From positions 186,001 through 250,000 of the forward strand of contig FWCC01000177.1 of the NCBI GenBank assembly GCA_900169235.1: a stretch of 64,000 bases of DNA, in the 5' to 3' direction. This document shows, one piece after another, positions 1 to 10,749 of the stretch. The notes under the pieces are model-generated. The model worked only from the letters and a program-made list of their open reading frames with translations, ran no database searches and was not told the DNA's origin. Source of the DNA: Zarea fungicola (lineage: Eukaryota > Ascomycota > Sordariomycetes > Hypocreales > Cordycipitaceae). Position 1 is the first letter of the stretch. The number at the start of each line of letters is the position of its first letter. The translations under genes were made by a program, and so were the position numbers.

Positions 1-498
1 ATGTGCCATTTTGATTTCAGCCCATCCATACCTTATCAGAGAGTGCACAAAGCTTCATGGCATAATAGAAAACGCGCTGCCCCTCATGGCCCGTCGAAGC
101 CCTTCCCATTCCGGCCATGTACAGCACAGCTCTCTTTGCAAACCGAACTGCCGGCGTCTATTCGAGCAAGACAAGCGGACCAACTACCTTGGAGCAAAAG
201 TTAATTCCTGAAACCAGCATTAATTCAACTCTTCTCCTCTTAATTTCCACATGCATCACACCACTTGTAATGGAATAACTGTGTTTTTTTCTGCATCGTA
301 CACAAACTGAGCCTTTCTCCTAACCTCATCGTCACACTCCTCTGTACAAACAATAAAAATAAAAAGAACGTCTCGTGCCATTGGCCTTTTGCCCGCTTTT
401 GCCCCTCCTTGCCTCATGCTCAAAACAAACATAAACATCCCACAAGTTGATTAAACTCGAAGAAAATCCCATCCATCACCACCAAAAAAAAATACCCT
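1..498. other. Intergenic, 3' flank of lectin gene
   Basis: No gene is supported here. The open frames at the left edge have no recognisable domain and run over unbiased sequence. The right part, about 240-498, is AT-richer and is probably the 3' untranslated region of the lectin gene that ends at 499 on the minus strand. Confidence 0.6.
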
Positions 499-1745
499 TT
501 AGAAGCGGTGGCTGCGGTACTTGGCGCGGTACGCAGTGAAACCGACATACCCACCACCGGCGACAATGAAGAACAGGATGACCTTTGTAAAGAACCACGT
601 CCACGTGCCGCCACTCTGCGACGAGCCACCATACGAGCCGCGGCTGCTGCTGCTGCCCTGCTTGTTCTTGCGGTCCTGCGCATCCTGCTTCGTCGCCCCA
701 GCCCCGGGGCTGTTGTACAAATTAAACGTCTTGACCGAGACAATGTCATGGTTGTCGCTCAGCTCGCCCGTCTCGGCGCTGAAGCCCAGGTACGCAATGT
801 TGGGCAGCTGCGGGGGGCGGTCCGCGTCAAAGCACACCGTCCACTCGTCCTCGTTGCGGTACTGCAGCTCCAGCTTGAGCTGCTTGTCCTGAAAGTACGT
901 CAGCCGCATCTTGGTCGGGATCGACGCGTGCCGAATGCCCCGCGCCGAGCAGCCCGCCAGCTCCTCGTCCTTGCCGTCATTGTCCTTGTTGTACCGCTTG
1001 TGCCCGTCGCTGTGCATCGCCATCACGTAGGGGAACACCACGCCCGGCCGGTTGTTCTTGTACGTGTCCACAAAGATGCCCAGACCCTCAAAGTTTTCGC
1101 TGCTGCCAAAGACCGGGCCCTGTTCGCCGCGCTGGCGCGTGATCCACATGGCGAAGCCGTCGCCGTAGAGCTGGTTCTTGCCCGAGACTTTAAACTCGAC
1201 CTCGACCTCCCAGTTGGTCGCCGTCAGGGGCACGCGCGAGAAGAGCCATCCGCTCTGCGAGGGGCGGTCCGAGGTGAGTCGAACGTAGCTGGAGAACGGG
1301 CGCTGTTAGCATGCATTCGGTATTTTCCTGTATCGGCAGTCATGTAGACGAGGTGGACATATCCGCCTGTAGGCGCTGCATGCCAGAATTACACGTACGA
1401 ATCGGTGCGCACAATCGCGTCTCCGCCATAGTCGAACCAGCGGCTCTGCATATCCGAGTCCAGGTAAGGCTGCAATTCCCAACTCGTCTGTTAGCATCTT
1501 CCAGTATTCCTCACGTTCCTCACGTGGCGTTGTCCATGTCGTGGCTATCGTGACCGACCTGCTCGAGCGTATGTGTTCGCAGCTGTAAAGTGAAACCCCC
1601 CCAGCGATTAGCAAAGTTGCCTTCTCCTTCAATTGAAGCCAAAAAGAGTTTTTCAACGAACCGATATGCGTCGCATGTCATCCTGTGCCTGCACACCCCA
1701 GGCCAGGGCTCCAACCAGAACCGCGGCGACTGACGAGGACCACAT
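499..1745 (-). CDS. L-type lectin-domain cargo receptor (VIP36/ERGIC-53/Emp46-47-like)
   Basis: Type I membrane lectin predicted to help export glycoproteins from the ER to the Golgi. Exons, in gene order: 1662-1745, 1559-1582, 1399-1469 and 499-1288, giving 322 residues. The ATG at 1745 opens a cleavable signal peptide (MWSSSVAAVLVGALAWGVQA). The legume-like lectin fold follows, with the family blocks PYLDSDMQSRWFDYGGDAIV, NWEVEVEFKV, YGDGFAMW and a GLGIFVDTYKNN calcium/sugar-site region. A Gly/Ser-rich linker precedes one C-terminal membrane helix (about TWFFTKVILFFIVAGGGYVG) and a short basic tail ending YRSHRF. All three introns keep phase; two donors (gttcgt, gtcggt) are non-consensus, so exons 1-2 are less certain than the rest. 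The tail has no clear KKXX retrieval signal. The gene is divergent from TIM13. Confidence 0.88.
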
Positions 1746-2207
1746 CTTGGCCGATCTACTGAACAAGTTGCCACAAAGAGGTTGCTGTTCGAACTAGGTA
1801 CTGCCTTCAACCTAGTAGCTGTCTCCCAATTCACCGGACCAAATAGGCTTGATTGGATTCGTCGTTTTCCACGGCCCGTCGATTTTGAGGATCCGGGAAT
1901 ATTTTTCTTGTTGCTCGTGCTCGTGTCCAAAGGAATGGGGTTTGGAGGTGTGGTCACTGTGGCCCCTAGCTGTGTACCCTCGTGTCTAGCTGTCCTCTTT
2001 GCCAGGGCCCCTGCTAGCTGTGTCAAATGTAGGCGGCGCTAGCTGAGCCTTGCGCCACACACCAGCCACATTTCCGCCACACTACCTTCTCTGCAGCTTT
2101 TTCTGACTAGGCGCAAAGCTTCGTAGGATGTCAATGTCTGTCCATTCATCCCATTCTCTCTCTTAGACGCCAATTACCACTCGCAACCCCACCACCAACT
2201 CGTCACA
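1746..2207. promoter_or_regulatory. Divergent promoter, lectin gene / TIM13
   Basis: This 462 bp spacer lies between two divergent start codons and must carry both promoters. A pyrimidine-rich run (about 2136-2165, cattctctctcttag) precedes the TIM13 ATG, the usual fungal initiator context. No other site can be named. Confidence 0.5.
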
Positions 2208-2525
2208 ATGGATTCCGAAGGCGTCAAGCAGTCTGTCATGAAGCAGGTCCTCACTGAGGCAAACCTAGCCAACGCCCGCACCCTGATTGATGTAGGTTTT
2301 TCTCCCATTTTGCTCATGTCCTCCGCGCAACCAGGAATCCTAACCAAGCCGCTGCAGAAACTGCAAGACAACTGCTTCGAAAAGTGCATTCTGAAGCCCG
2401 GCAGCTCCCTCTCCAAGAGCGACGAGACCTGCGTCACCTCGTGCATGGAAAAGTACATGGCCGCCTGGAACCAGGTCAACGCGGCCTACATTGCTCGCAT
2501 CCGCCAGGAGCAGGGCAACCACTAA
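2208..2525 (+). CDS. TIM13: Mitochondrial small TIM chaperone Tim13
   Basis: Small intermembrane-space chaperone that, with Tim8, escorts hydrophobic precursors to the TIM22 and SAM machineries. Exons 2208-2291 and 2358-2525; the 66 bp intron is phase 0 and removing it gives 83 residues, the normal size for the family. The twin CX3C motifs are C34-FEK-C38 and C53-VTS-C57, spaced as expected for two intramolecular disulfides, followed by the MEKYMAAWNQVNAAY block typical of Tim13. Reading through the intron would insert about 22 residues before the first CX3C motif, so the spliced form is preferred. Confidence 0.93.
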   Translation: MDSEGVKQSVMKQVLTEANLANARTLIDVGFSPILLMSSAQPGILTKPLQKLQDNCFEKCILKPGSSLSKSDETCVTSCMEKYMAAWNQVNAAYIARIRQEQGNH

Positions 2526-2885
2526 ACCTCCCGAAAAGAAGGAAAGAATATTGTACCACTACAAAAAAAAGACGAATACAACGAACGAGAAGGGAGAAAA
2601 AGCATATAAAGAGCCTCGCCTGCGGTTTTGTCAATCATATTAATCGGGATTGGATACTATAACGGCTGTAAATGCTGCTACATGATGGGCAGCTTGTACA
2701 ATACACAAACGACTTTTTGTCGTTTTGCTGGCATCTGGGATACTTGTACCTATAGAATTGAGCTACATTGCCCAGTGCATGTAGGTCTCTCGGAGGAGGT
2801 TGAAACCTAAATGAATCTATAAAATATAAAATTTCAAGGGTATCTATCATGTACAATGTATATTCTAATCCAAATGCGAATTGTG
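2526..2885. other. Convergent 3' intergenic region
   Basis: This 360 bp AT-rich spacer lies between the convergent ends of TIM13 and the NSRP1-like gene. It holds the 3' untranslated regions and presumably the polyadenylation signals (aataaa-like A/T runs around 2815-2835). No gene is seen. Confidence 0.5.
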
Positions 2886-4166
2886 TCACGTCACAGCAGC
2901 ACCACTGGAGTTTTTGGCTTCTTCTGCTGCCCGTTTTCTTGCCAGATACCTCTCCTTTGCGCTCGAGATTTCGCCTTCCGTCTTGCGGCTCTTGGAAGCC
3001 CGTTCCAGCTCCTCCTTTTTCGTCTCCTCCTCTTCAAACGCGCGCTTCATGGACTGCTCCAGCTGCTCCTCCATCATCCGCGACTGGCGCTCGCGCATGG
3101 CCTGCCGCTTGCCCGCCTGTCCCGGCGCAAAGCCGCCTCCTCCTCCGCGCTCGCGCTCGCCGCCCTTGCTGTGGTCTTCTTGCTTCGTTGCGGCCACCTT
3201 CTTCCTGGGGTCGAGGTTGAGGCCGCCGCGCAGCAGCTGCCTCTTGTCCACCACCTGCCCGTCCTCATTGACGTCAATGGCCGCGCCCTTGTCATTCAAG
3301 GCCCTGGCCCGCGCCGCCTGTGCCTTGTCGCTATCATCCTCTTCCTCCTCCTCCTCGTCGCCGCCCTGCTTTTCATCATCACCACCGCCACTTACGGCCT
3401 TCTTGGCAGCCATGTCCTCGGCCGCCTTGATCGCCTCGGCGTTGCGCTCCCCATCCTTGTCCAACAACTTGCGGTAAAACGCCGACATGCCGCCGTCCTT
3501 GTTCCGCGCCGCCTCGTCCTCCTCCCTGCGCCGCTCCTCCGCCTCGAGCTGCCGGTTCTCCTCCTGCTGCTTTTTATAGGCCGCCGTCACAAACTTTTCC
3601 TTGTCCGCAAACTCGTCGCCCTCGGCCTCGCGCTCGCGCGCAATCTTCTTCTCCTCCGCAATCAGCAGGTCGCGCTTCCGCACGTCAGCGGCCTGAATCA
3701 GGTTCTTCATATATTTCGGCTTGCGCTCCGCGTCCTCCTTTGTCGCCTTCTTCTGAGGCTTGAAGGAGTCGTACACATTGTCGTACTCGTAGACGCTGGC
3801 GTCCACGCTGGCCGCGGCTTCAGCGTTCTTGCGCGAGGCGAGGGAGCCGGACAGGTCGCCAAACATGGCATTTGTCTGCTTTTGTGACGATTTCCCATTA
3901 AGCTTGGGCGGGGGGCCACTGGCTGTCAGGCCGGGTTTGGATTTTGGTTTCCGGTGTGAGGACGAGTCTTGCTGCTGGACTTGGCTTGTGCTGCCAAAGT
4001 CATCGTCTAGGTCGCCGCCAAAGGCCTGCGCTTTGGAGCTGGTATCGTGGTCGTTTGTGTCAGAGTCGGAGTCGTCCCCTCCAAACATTGGCTTTCGGCG
4101 TGGCGCGGCGGGTTTGGAGGCGCCGGGCTTCTTGAGGTTGAGCCCAAAGGCGAGTGGCTTGCTCAT
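2886..4166 (-). CDS. NSRP1-like nuclear speckle splicing regulator (DUF2040)
   Basis: Intronless gene of 426 residues. The N-terminal half has the FG(L/G) linear motifs and an Asp/Ser-rich stretch. The conserved DUF2040/NSRP1 core begins at about VYEYDNVYDSF and continues through KPKYMKNLIQAADVRKRD and the basic/acidic helical region to the AFYRKLLDKD block. The rest is highly charged coiled coil with nuclear-localisation-like clusters (KSRK, RKRAAEE). The human homologue, NSRP1/CCDC55, binds spliceosomal SR proteins and influences splice-site choice; the fungal role is inferred from that. It is divergent from the zinc-finger/LysM gene. Length is somewhat shorter than the animal protein, which carries an extra RS-rich tail. 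Confidence 0.85.
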   Translation of the reverse strand: MSKPLAFGLNLKKPGASKPAAPRRKPMFGGDDSDSDTNDHDTSSKAQAFGGDLDDDFGSTSQVQQQDSSSHRKPKSKPGLTASGPPPKLNGKSSQKQTNAMFGDLSGSLASRKNAEAAASVDASVYEYDNVYDSFKPQKKATKEDAERKPKYMKNLIQAADVRKRDLLIAEEKKIAREREAEGDEFADKEKFVTAAYKKQQEENRQLEAEERRREEDEAARNKDGGMSAFYRKLLDKDGERNAEAIKAAEDMAAKKAVSGGGDDEKQGGDEEEEEEDDSDKAQAARARALNDKGAAIDVNEDGQVVDKRQLLRGGLNLDPRKKVAATKQEDHSKGGERERGGGGGFAPGQAGKRQAMRERQSRMMEEQLEQSMKRAFEEEETKKEELERASKSRKTEGEISSAKERYLARKRAAEEAKNSSGAAVT

Positions 4167-5160
4167 CTTGCAGAGTGCGCCTCAGTCGCTAAATGTATTA
4201 TATTCCGATTCGATAGCTTCAGATATAGGTGACGTGCCAATGGGCTTTCGTGGGTGTTTTGCTTCGAGTTGCGTCTTGTGGATGTATCTTGGTCGGTGTT
4301 GATGAATCTAAATCGTTTTTGGCGGTCCGGGTCGCGCAGAACCGTTCAAGCATCGGGGTGGAGCTTGGCGCCCCGCTAACCGGCAGGTCTCCGAGTTTGA
4401 TCAATGCCACGAGAGAATGGCTTGGACTAAGTATTAGACGGCCAGAATTGTAGCCATGTTATACCATTCTATACAGAATAAGGAATCATCGTATGAGCTA
4501 GCTGACAGAGCACAATGTCTGAAGTCGCCGTATTCAATCCTCTCTAGTTGTATGGGCAGCTTCGGCGCATAGTGTCACCGGGGTTTTTCGGCAATAAAAC
4601 TAGATGCAATATACGCAACTAGAACTATACGCAACTAGAGCGAAAACTATGGCCGAGAATCCAGTTCGTCGCCTTACTGGTATAAGTCGCGCCACTTGGG
4701 AACCTCGCGTGACCTACTCCGCTGATAACAGTAAACGCTCCTCATACAACGATTCTATCCAGCGTACAAGGAACAGGTCTTGAAAGAGTGTGGAGTTATA
4801 GGTTAAAATATTCCACAGTAATAAATACACATCATCGATTTAAACATTTTACATGAACGAAAAGTGATGTGGCGCGGCGAATGACTTTGCTCAGTCAGCT
4901 GCTGCCCCGCGGCATCGGCAACTAACAAGATGGCAGATCGTCCGAATCTTATCAGTCCAACATTTACCTACCGGTACTCTCATCTCTCATATCCATCACC
5001 CTAAAAACCCTAGAAATTACTCTCCCGTCATAGTATCCATCTCTCAAGACCTGCCAAAGATTTTATGCCTCTCCGCTGTACAGCTAGAGCTCTCTAAATT
5101 GGCCCGCCAGCCTCCGCGATCGTTGCACACGCAAACGTCATCGCCAGAAATACATAGATC
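4167..5160. promoter_or_regulatory. Divergent promoter region, NSRP1-like / LysM gene
   Basis: About 1 kb between divergent start codons with no coding signal. Two direct copies of atacgcaactaga occur at about 4610-4641. The stretch 4780-4860 is AT-rich. No recognised operator or small RNA is seen. Confidence 0.45.
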
Positions 5161-6013
5161 ATGGAAATGTGCAGTACTTGCGCAACCATATTAGCCACGC
5201 ACGATGGCGATGCACTCTCTGAGAAGCCGCCGCCTGATCTGCGTAGGGTACCGTGCTGTGGCAGAATTATATGCGGTGACTGCATCGTGGTACGTACACC
5301 GGCTCCATCCATGTCCTTCAACATGCTTGGCTGCTCTTCCTACCAACCATCTAACCATCTATCCCTCTCCTCAGAATAACGGCCGCTTTGCAACCTACTG
5401 TCCATACTGCCAAATATCCAGCGACCACAACCCCTTACCGCAGGGCCTCCGGTCCCCGCCAATATACGAAGCCCCATCACCGCCAAAGACGGTACCTCCT
5501 CCGTCGTATCGAAACAGTCCTCCGCCATACAACAGCGGCAGCAGCAGCAGCACCTCGAACAACGACGAAAAGGCCGCCGCCGCCGCCGCCGAGGACACGC
5601 TGCACTTCCTCAACCACGAGCACGACACCATCCCCTCCCTCTCCCTCCGCTACGGCGTGCCCCAGGACGCCCTGCGCCGCGCCAACAACATCAACAGCGA
5701 CCACCTGCTGCACGCCCGCAAGACCGTCCTCATCCCCGGCGCCTACTACAAGGCCGGCGTCAGCCTCTCGCCCCGGCCCGTCGACGGCGAGGACGAGGAG
5801 ATGCGCAAGAACAAGATCCGCCGCCTCATGATCTCCTGCAAGGTCGCCGACTACGACGTCGCCCAGCTCTATCTCGCCCAGGCCGGCTACAACCTCGATC
5901 AGGCTATTGACAACTACGTCGGCGACGAGGCGTGGGAGCAGACGCATCAACCTCCTGGCGGCGAGGCGACGACCAAGACGACGACACGATGGGGCTTTGG
6001 CCGTAGAAAGTAA
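5161..6013 (+). CDS. Intracellular zinc-finger + LysM + UBA/CUE-like protein
   Basis: Exons 5161-5289 and 5375-6013 (intron 5290-5374, donor gtacgt, phase 0) give 255 residues. The N-terminus is a RING-like cysteine cluster: C4-x2-C7, C32/C33, C38-x2-C41 and, across the intron, C52-x2-C55. A proline-rich linker and a Ser/Asn/Ala tract follow. A single LysM fold occupies about residues 119-165, with the NHEHDTIPSLSLRYGVP start and the TVLIP end. The last part, about 190-232, resembles a UBA/CUE helical bundle (QAGYNLDQAIDNYVGD). There is no signal peptide, so unlike secreted LysM effectors the LysM here should face the cytosol or nucleus. The domain order suggests a ubiquitin-related role, but no function is known to me. 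Removing the intron is what joins the two halves of the cysteine cluster. Confidence 0.85.
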
Positions 6014-6286
6014 GAATTGTACACCGGTGACTTTGCTTTTCAATTTCTTCTTCATTTTATGACGTAGGGATTTATTGAATTGACGATATATAATATAGAC
6101 ATCATCCTGTATAATTCATTATTTCAGGCCTTGTTTAAAACTCCAATATGCCTCGCCAGTAACCCCCTTTGCGGGGATATTTGGTATTTCGCCTTGCACA
6201 ATAACGCCGTCCCCATTCCATTTCCAACTAATCATAATAAATTTGTAAATCATACAGCATACAGCATACCGAGTAGCATAGGCCTC
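6014..6286. other. Convergent 3' intergenic region
   Basis: 273 bp between the stop codons of the LysM gene and RSE1. AT-rich, with 3' untranslated regions only. Confidence 0.5.
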
Positions 6287-9200
6287 TCAGAACGCAGATC
6301 TCGTACGGATATCCTATTAAAAGTTAGTTTATATCCACGACAAACATCAAATAGGATGCCGAGAAAATTACTTACAGATATTTTTCTCTCAATCTCGCGG
6401 ACGGAGCGGTCTAGCTCTCCAGCAATCATTTGCTTCTTGTCATTTGGCAATATCGCAAATCTTTCACACAAGTCTCCATCAATGACGCCCTTGACCGGAG
6501 CATAGTAGCTGCGATACATGAGGTGATCACGTCCAGCAAGCGGGGAATCCTCTGTGCGGAGGTGCTGCTCCAGACTCTGGAAAAAGTCTGCATCTTCACG
6601 GGTGACAAATGGGATGAAAACACCAATAGTACCCATGATGCCGCTCCACAGCAGGACATCTTGACCTCCGACGACCAAGCTAGTTTTGTTGATGCTCGTA
6701 GGGACATCTTGTGTAAAAAAGTGGCACATCAGTTCGAGACGGTGCTGCGCACCATGCAGGTAGTCGCGAGCGTTGACCAGGTGCAGGCCAGCCTGGTCTT
6801 CATCCGCTTCCTCACTAGCTTTGGAGGGGCTGCGAACTATAAACATGTTGCCAAACTTGTCGCCGCCCGCGACCGACTCGTAGTCCACCATGGTGGTGCA
6901 CGTTGTCCAACGAGCAACGCTGTCGTCCACAAACGGAATAAGTTTATTTGATCCTGGCTTGTAAACGACAACGGTTACGCCTTGTTGGACATCGCCCACC
7001 ACAATACGGTTGCCCTGCGTGTTGAGAGACACAATATGTTGAGGTACGACTTCTGCCTGGGCCTTGCGCAGTAATTGACGCATACCCAAGTCATATAATC
7101 GCAGTGTCTTGCCAATACCGGCTAGAAGCTTGCCCTGGAAAGGCAATAATGCCATCGCGGGCTCCTCAATCTTGGTCTTGTGGATAAACTCCAATTCTCG
7201 CCCACTGTCTTGGAAGCGATATATGTAGATGTACGCCTCAGAGGAGCTTCTCGGGTTCAGTACCATATCCTTTCCAGTGCCGACGACCAAGAAGCTTTCG
7301 TTATCTTGGCTTGCAAAGCTGACTACAGCAGCGCTCACAGCCGCCTCATTATTTTCAAAGTCCACTCTTTGCAGTACACCTGGCTCCTCTGATACTGGGT
7401 CAACTACGCTGATGCACGATGCCCAGCGACGGTTGCCTCTGGGATGGCCAAACTCTTGGGGTGGTAGCACCTTGGCATCACCATTCACCGCAGCCGGGTC
7501 TGCCAGTAGTTTGGCTTGAAGATCGGGTGGTAATGTGTTGTTGTCGGCTTCTATGGTATAAAAGAGTGGTTCGTCAGGGTGCTTGACAAACTTTTTTGGT
7601 GTATATGTTAAAGGTATTGAGCTCTGAATAAGCGTTTCGCCGATACGGTCTATTGAGAAGATTCTGTGGCATGTTAGCTGCATTCAAAAACTGACGAATG
7701 GCAATTGATAACAGGCAAATAGATGCGCATTTCAGTAGGAACAATTGGAAAAATAGGTGTGTAACCGCATCGCCATCTGGCTCGGGCTCTCATTTTCTCA
7801 TCATGTAGCGCAGTTAAAGCAAGGGAATCAAAGGGGTTGTTTCTTACCTCAGAGACTGTCCCTGAATACCGACAACGCCATCTTCGCACTGCTCACTGCT
7901 AAAGTTCCAGCCCCATTCAAGATCAACATAGCTAAGTGGTGTAACTTCGAAGCTATTTGTGATGGGATCTGCATATCCGAGCCATGGGCGAGAGCTGAGA
8001 CCAAGGACACAGGTGCGCCCACTGACAGTGACTTGGAATAGTCGGACAGGCTTGGGTCCAAGGAACTTTTGTCGTGTATCTGTCAGTTCTCCAGTAATTT
8101 CATCGAGAACTGTACGCAGGTATACACCAGAGTGAAGACCGATGTGGAGGTACAGTGTTGATCCAGCTGAATCGTTCATGGCAATAATGGCCAACGACGT
8201 TGGCGCAGCTGTCAAGGCTTGAACGGATTTGTTCTCGAGAGTTGACTCTGGGTCGAGACTCAGAATGCGAACAGTAGAGTCATCACATCCCACTGCGAGA
8301 AAAGAGCTGCGGACACGGCCTTCAGGAACCTCGCCAAGACTCAGTGCCGTGACTGTGCCAAACATTTCCTTCTTCTCGTCATATTCAGCAAGCGATCCGT
8401 CCGCGTCCATCTCGAAATACACAATCTCTCCAGAACTGAGCGCAATGGCAACTTGGTGCGCATTCGTGGAAGCTGCCACAATAGACCTGTGCTGTGGTGC
8501 CGCCCACTCGTTCACATTTCCGTTACGGATATGCCTGATTCCCTTGGGGTGTACTTGAATCAGACCATCCGTTCCGAGGAGTTGAGCAGCAATTGTAGTA
8601 ACACTGGTGAGGAAACCCGAGTCACTGACTTCCTCAACTGTTTCGCCAATGCTGAGGACCAGTGTGCCGTTGGTGAAGGATAGGACAATATAGGCGTCAT
8701 ATTGCTCGTCGCTGTTCAGCTTCAGGGTCCAGACCGCTGAAGGAACACCCGGAAGATCTGAAGCGACAATTTCGTTGACTTCGAGACCGTGCTTGATCGT
8801 TCTGAAGGTGCTTCGTGCGCCATTGCCGCATAGGGTATATATTTGAGGCGCATCTTCGCCTGTCAGGTTGGCTACCTTGCAGTCCAAAAGAGGATTCATG
8901 GCCGGAATACTGTCGACAAGGGCCAGGTTTTCTGCTGGTCGCGGGTAGAAGTACACAGGCTCGTATGCCGCCAATGGGTCCACCGGGAAGTCGTCGGAGG
9001 AGAATTCCAGCTCTTCGTCGTCATCACCAAGCTTCTCGAACTGATAGAAGGCGTAGTTACCGAACTGACTTGCGACGTAGAGGAATCCGCTCTTCAAAAT
9101 GCACAGTGTTGTGGCAACAGGCACGGTATCAAAATATTTGATCTTCATACGCATGACTTCTCCAGTTGGTGCTCCTTCCTCATCCTCGACCATGTCAATT

Positions 9201-10222
9201 GTGACCTTGAAAAGATCGCCATCTTCAGTCTGCATCAGGAAGAAGAAAGCACCGGCGCTTCCTTTGAGCTTATGCATCACTCCAGCAACGATGTGGCGCT
9301 TTCTTGAGGGATCTTCCGTGGCACCTCGTCGGCGCGGGATCGGCACGCGCAGTGCATCTTGGTTTGAATGACGGTACGTGATATTTTCCTCGCCGCAGAC
9401 GAGAACACCGCTGGGGCCATCGTTTCCACCTGGCACTTGGAAGAGCAAGGATGCGGTAGGGTCAACCGGGTCTGACCACTTTCGAACGACATGGTTGAGG
9501 CCGAGATCCAGTTCGTAGTACACAAGCTGGGTTTCAACCTCTGCGAGCGCCTCCCCAGTGCTGTCTTGATCCACTTCAGAGTACTCAATCTCGAGGGCAG
9601 CAAACACAGGGTTGGCGTAGCCGACGTCTAGTGCAGACATGGCAATAACTAGCACACCTGGTTTATGTGCCTCAAGCGGAGACGAAATTGTGAGCTCTGC
9701 TTGGGAATTGCGATTGAGAACGTAGACAAGCTTATTCTTCTCAATGGCGGATATCAGGCATGCACGTCCCTTCGGATCGCAAACAAGATACTCGCCAGGC
9801 ACCACTCTGCGCACGCCTGACTTGCCAAACGTCTCCAAGTGCAAGCGATGGAAGCGGTTCGGGCCTGGCAAATACTCCAAGACGGTGATTCGACCGGAGT
9901 CAGTGGCGAGGATAAGATAATCTGTGACTTATTAGCACGTCGTGTCAAGGGTGGGACCTGGGCGGCTGAGCTACTGACCCTTATTGCTTCCAGCCAGGCG
10001 AAATACCGCAATTGAACGCAAGATGCCAAAAATGTCGTGTGAGAGCAGGGGAATCACCTTGCCCTGGGCAGGATCAGGGCGCAGAAGCGTCAACTGAGAG
10101 CCAGAGCCTGTGATGATGAGCTGCTCCTTGGTGCCAGCAAACTGCCCCAGAACTGCTTGGACGACATTGGTTGGCGGCTGAATCGTCAGCGAGTAAAGGA
10201 ACATGTTGGAAGTAGTCGCCAT
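6287..10222 (-). CDS. RSE1: Splicing factor 3B subunit 3 (Rse1/SF3b130)
   Basis: Core U2 snRNP SF3b subunit that acts with SF3b155 in branch-site recognition. Exons, in gene order: 9979-10222, 7848-9921, 6376-7663 and 6287-6313, giving 1,210 residues, the usual length. The three-propeller DDB1/CPSF160-type fold is seen as repeated beta-blade blocks. Family landmarks include [13 protein letters not shown] near the start, [47 protein letters not shown] and, near the C-terminus, [20 protein letters not shown] followed by [12 protein letters not shown]. The last exon is only 27 nt and encodes DIRTRSAF, which restores the family ending. All junctions keep phase. It is divergent from MSS51. Confidence 0.96.
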
Positions 10223-10749
10223 GTTCCTTTCTGGGCGCAGATGAGCCTGCGCGGCTTAGAGCTGTGGTTGGGGAGTGGGCGTCGGCCGCAAGGATTCTAC
10301 ATTCGTAGCTCGTGGATGCTCCAAAACAGCTTCTGCAGGATTTAAAAATGTTTGGGGGTTGGATTTGGTGTTGGTAGTGGAGGAAAGTTAATGCGGCTGC
10401 TCAGTGGGTCGTCGCCCACGGCCAAGTGCTACATTCACCCGGCTCAGTCCGGAAGTTGTACGGCAATCAATCAATTAGAATGTCTATTATTGAAAATAAA
10501 TCGAAAAGAAAACACTATAAACAAAGATTAATTGTAGAATTTATTGTCATTATTTATTTTCATTTTTAGTCTTATTTTAATAACACTTGCAAAGCAATGA
10601 TGCGGGAGTTCACAGACACTTCCACGCTCTGCTCGGAGAAGTGGGCCAATAGCTCCCGACTCCAATATACGTAGAAAAAACATCTGATCAACCCAGTTCA
10701 ACACTGCTCTGTCGCATTTACACCCAACCTCCTACGGCATCCAGGTGCA
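10223..10749. promoter_or_regulatory. Divergent promoter, RSE1 / MSS51
   Basis: 527 bp between two divergent start codons. The middle (about 10480-10580) is strongly AT-rich (caatcaatcaatta, ttattattg, ttatttattttcatttttag) and would suit a nucleosome-depleted shared promoter. No gene is seen. Confidence 0.5.

Noticed and set aside
508..1347. 279-codon plus-strand frame opposite the lectin gene
   Set aside because: Low-complexity Leu/Val/Arg/Ala composition, fully antisense to a clear lectin exon; a shadow of GC-rich codon use.
2856..3887. 343-codon plus-strand frame opposite the NSRP1-like gene
   Set aside because: Leu-rich reverse image of Glu/Lys/Arg codons; no domain.
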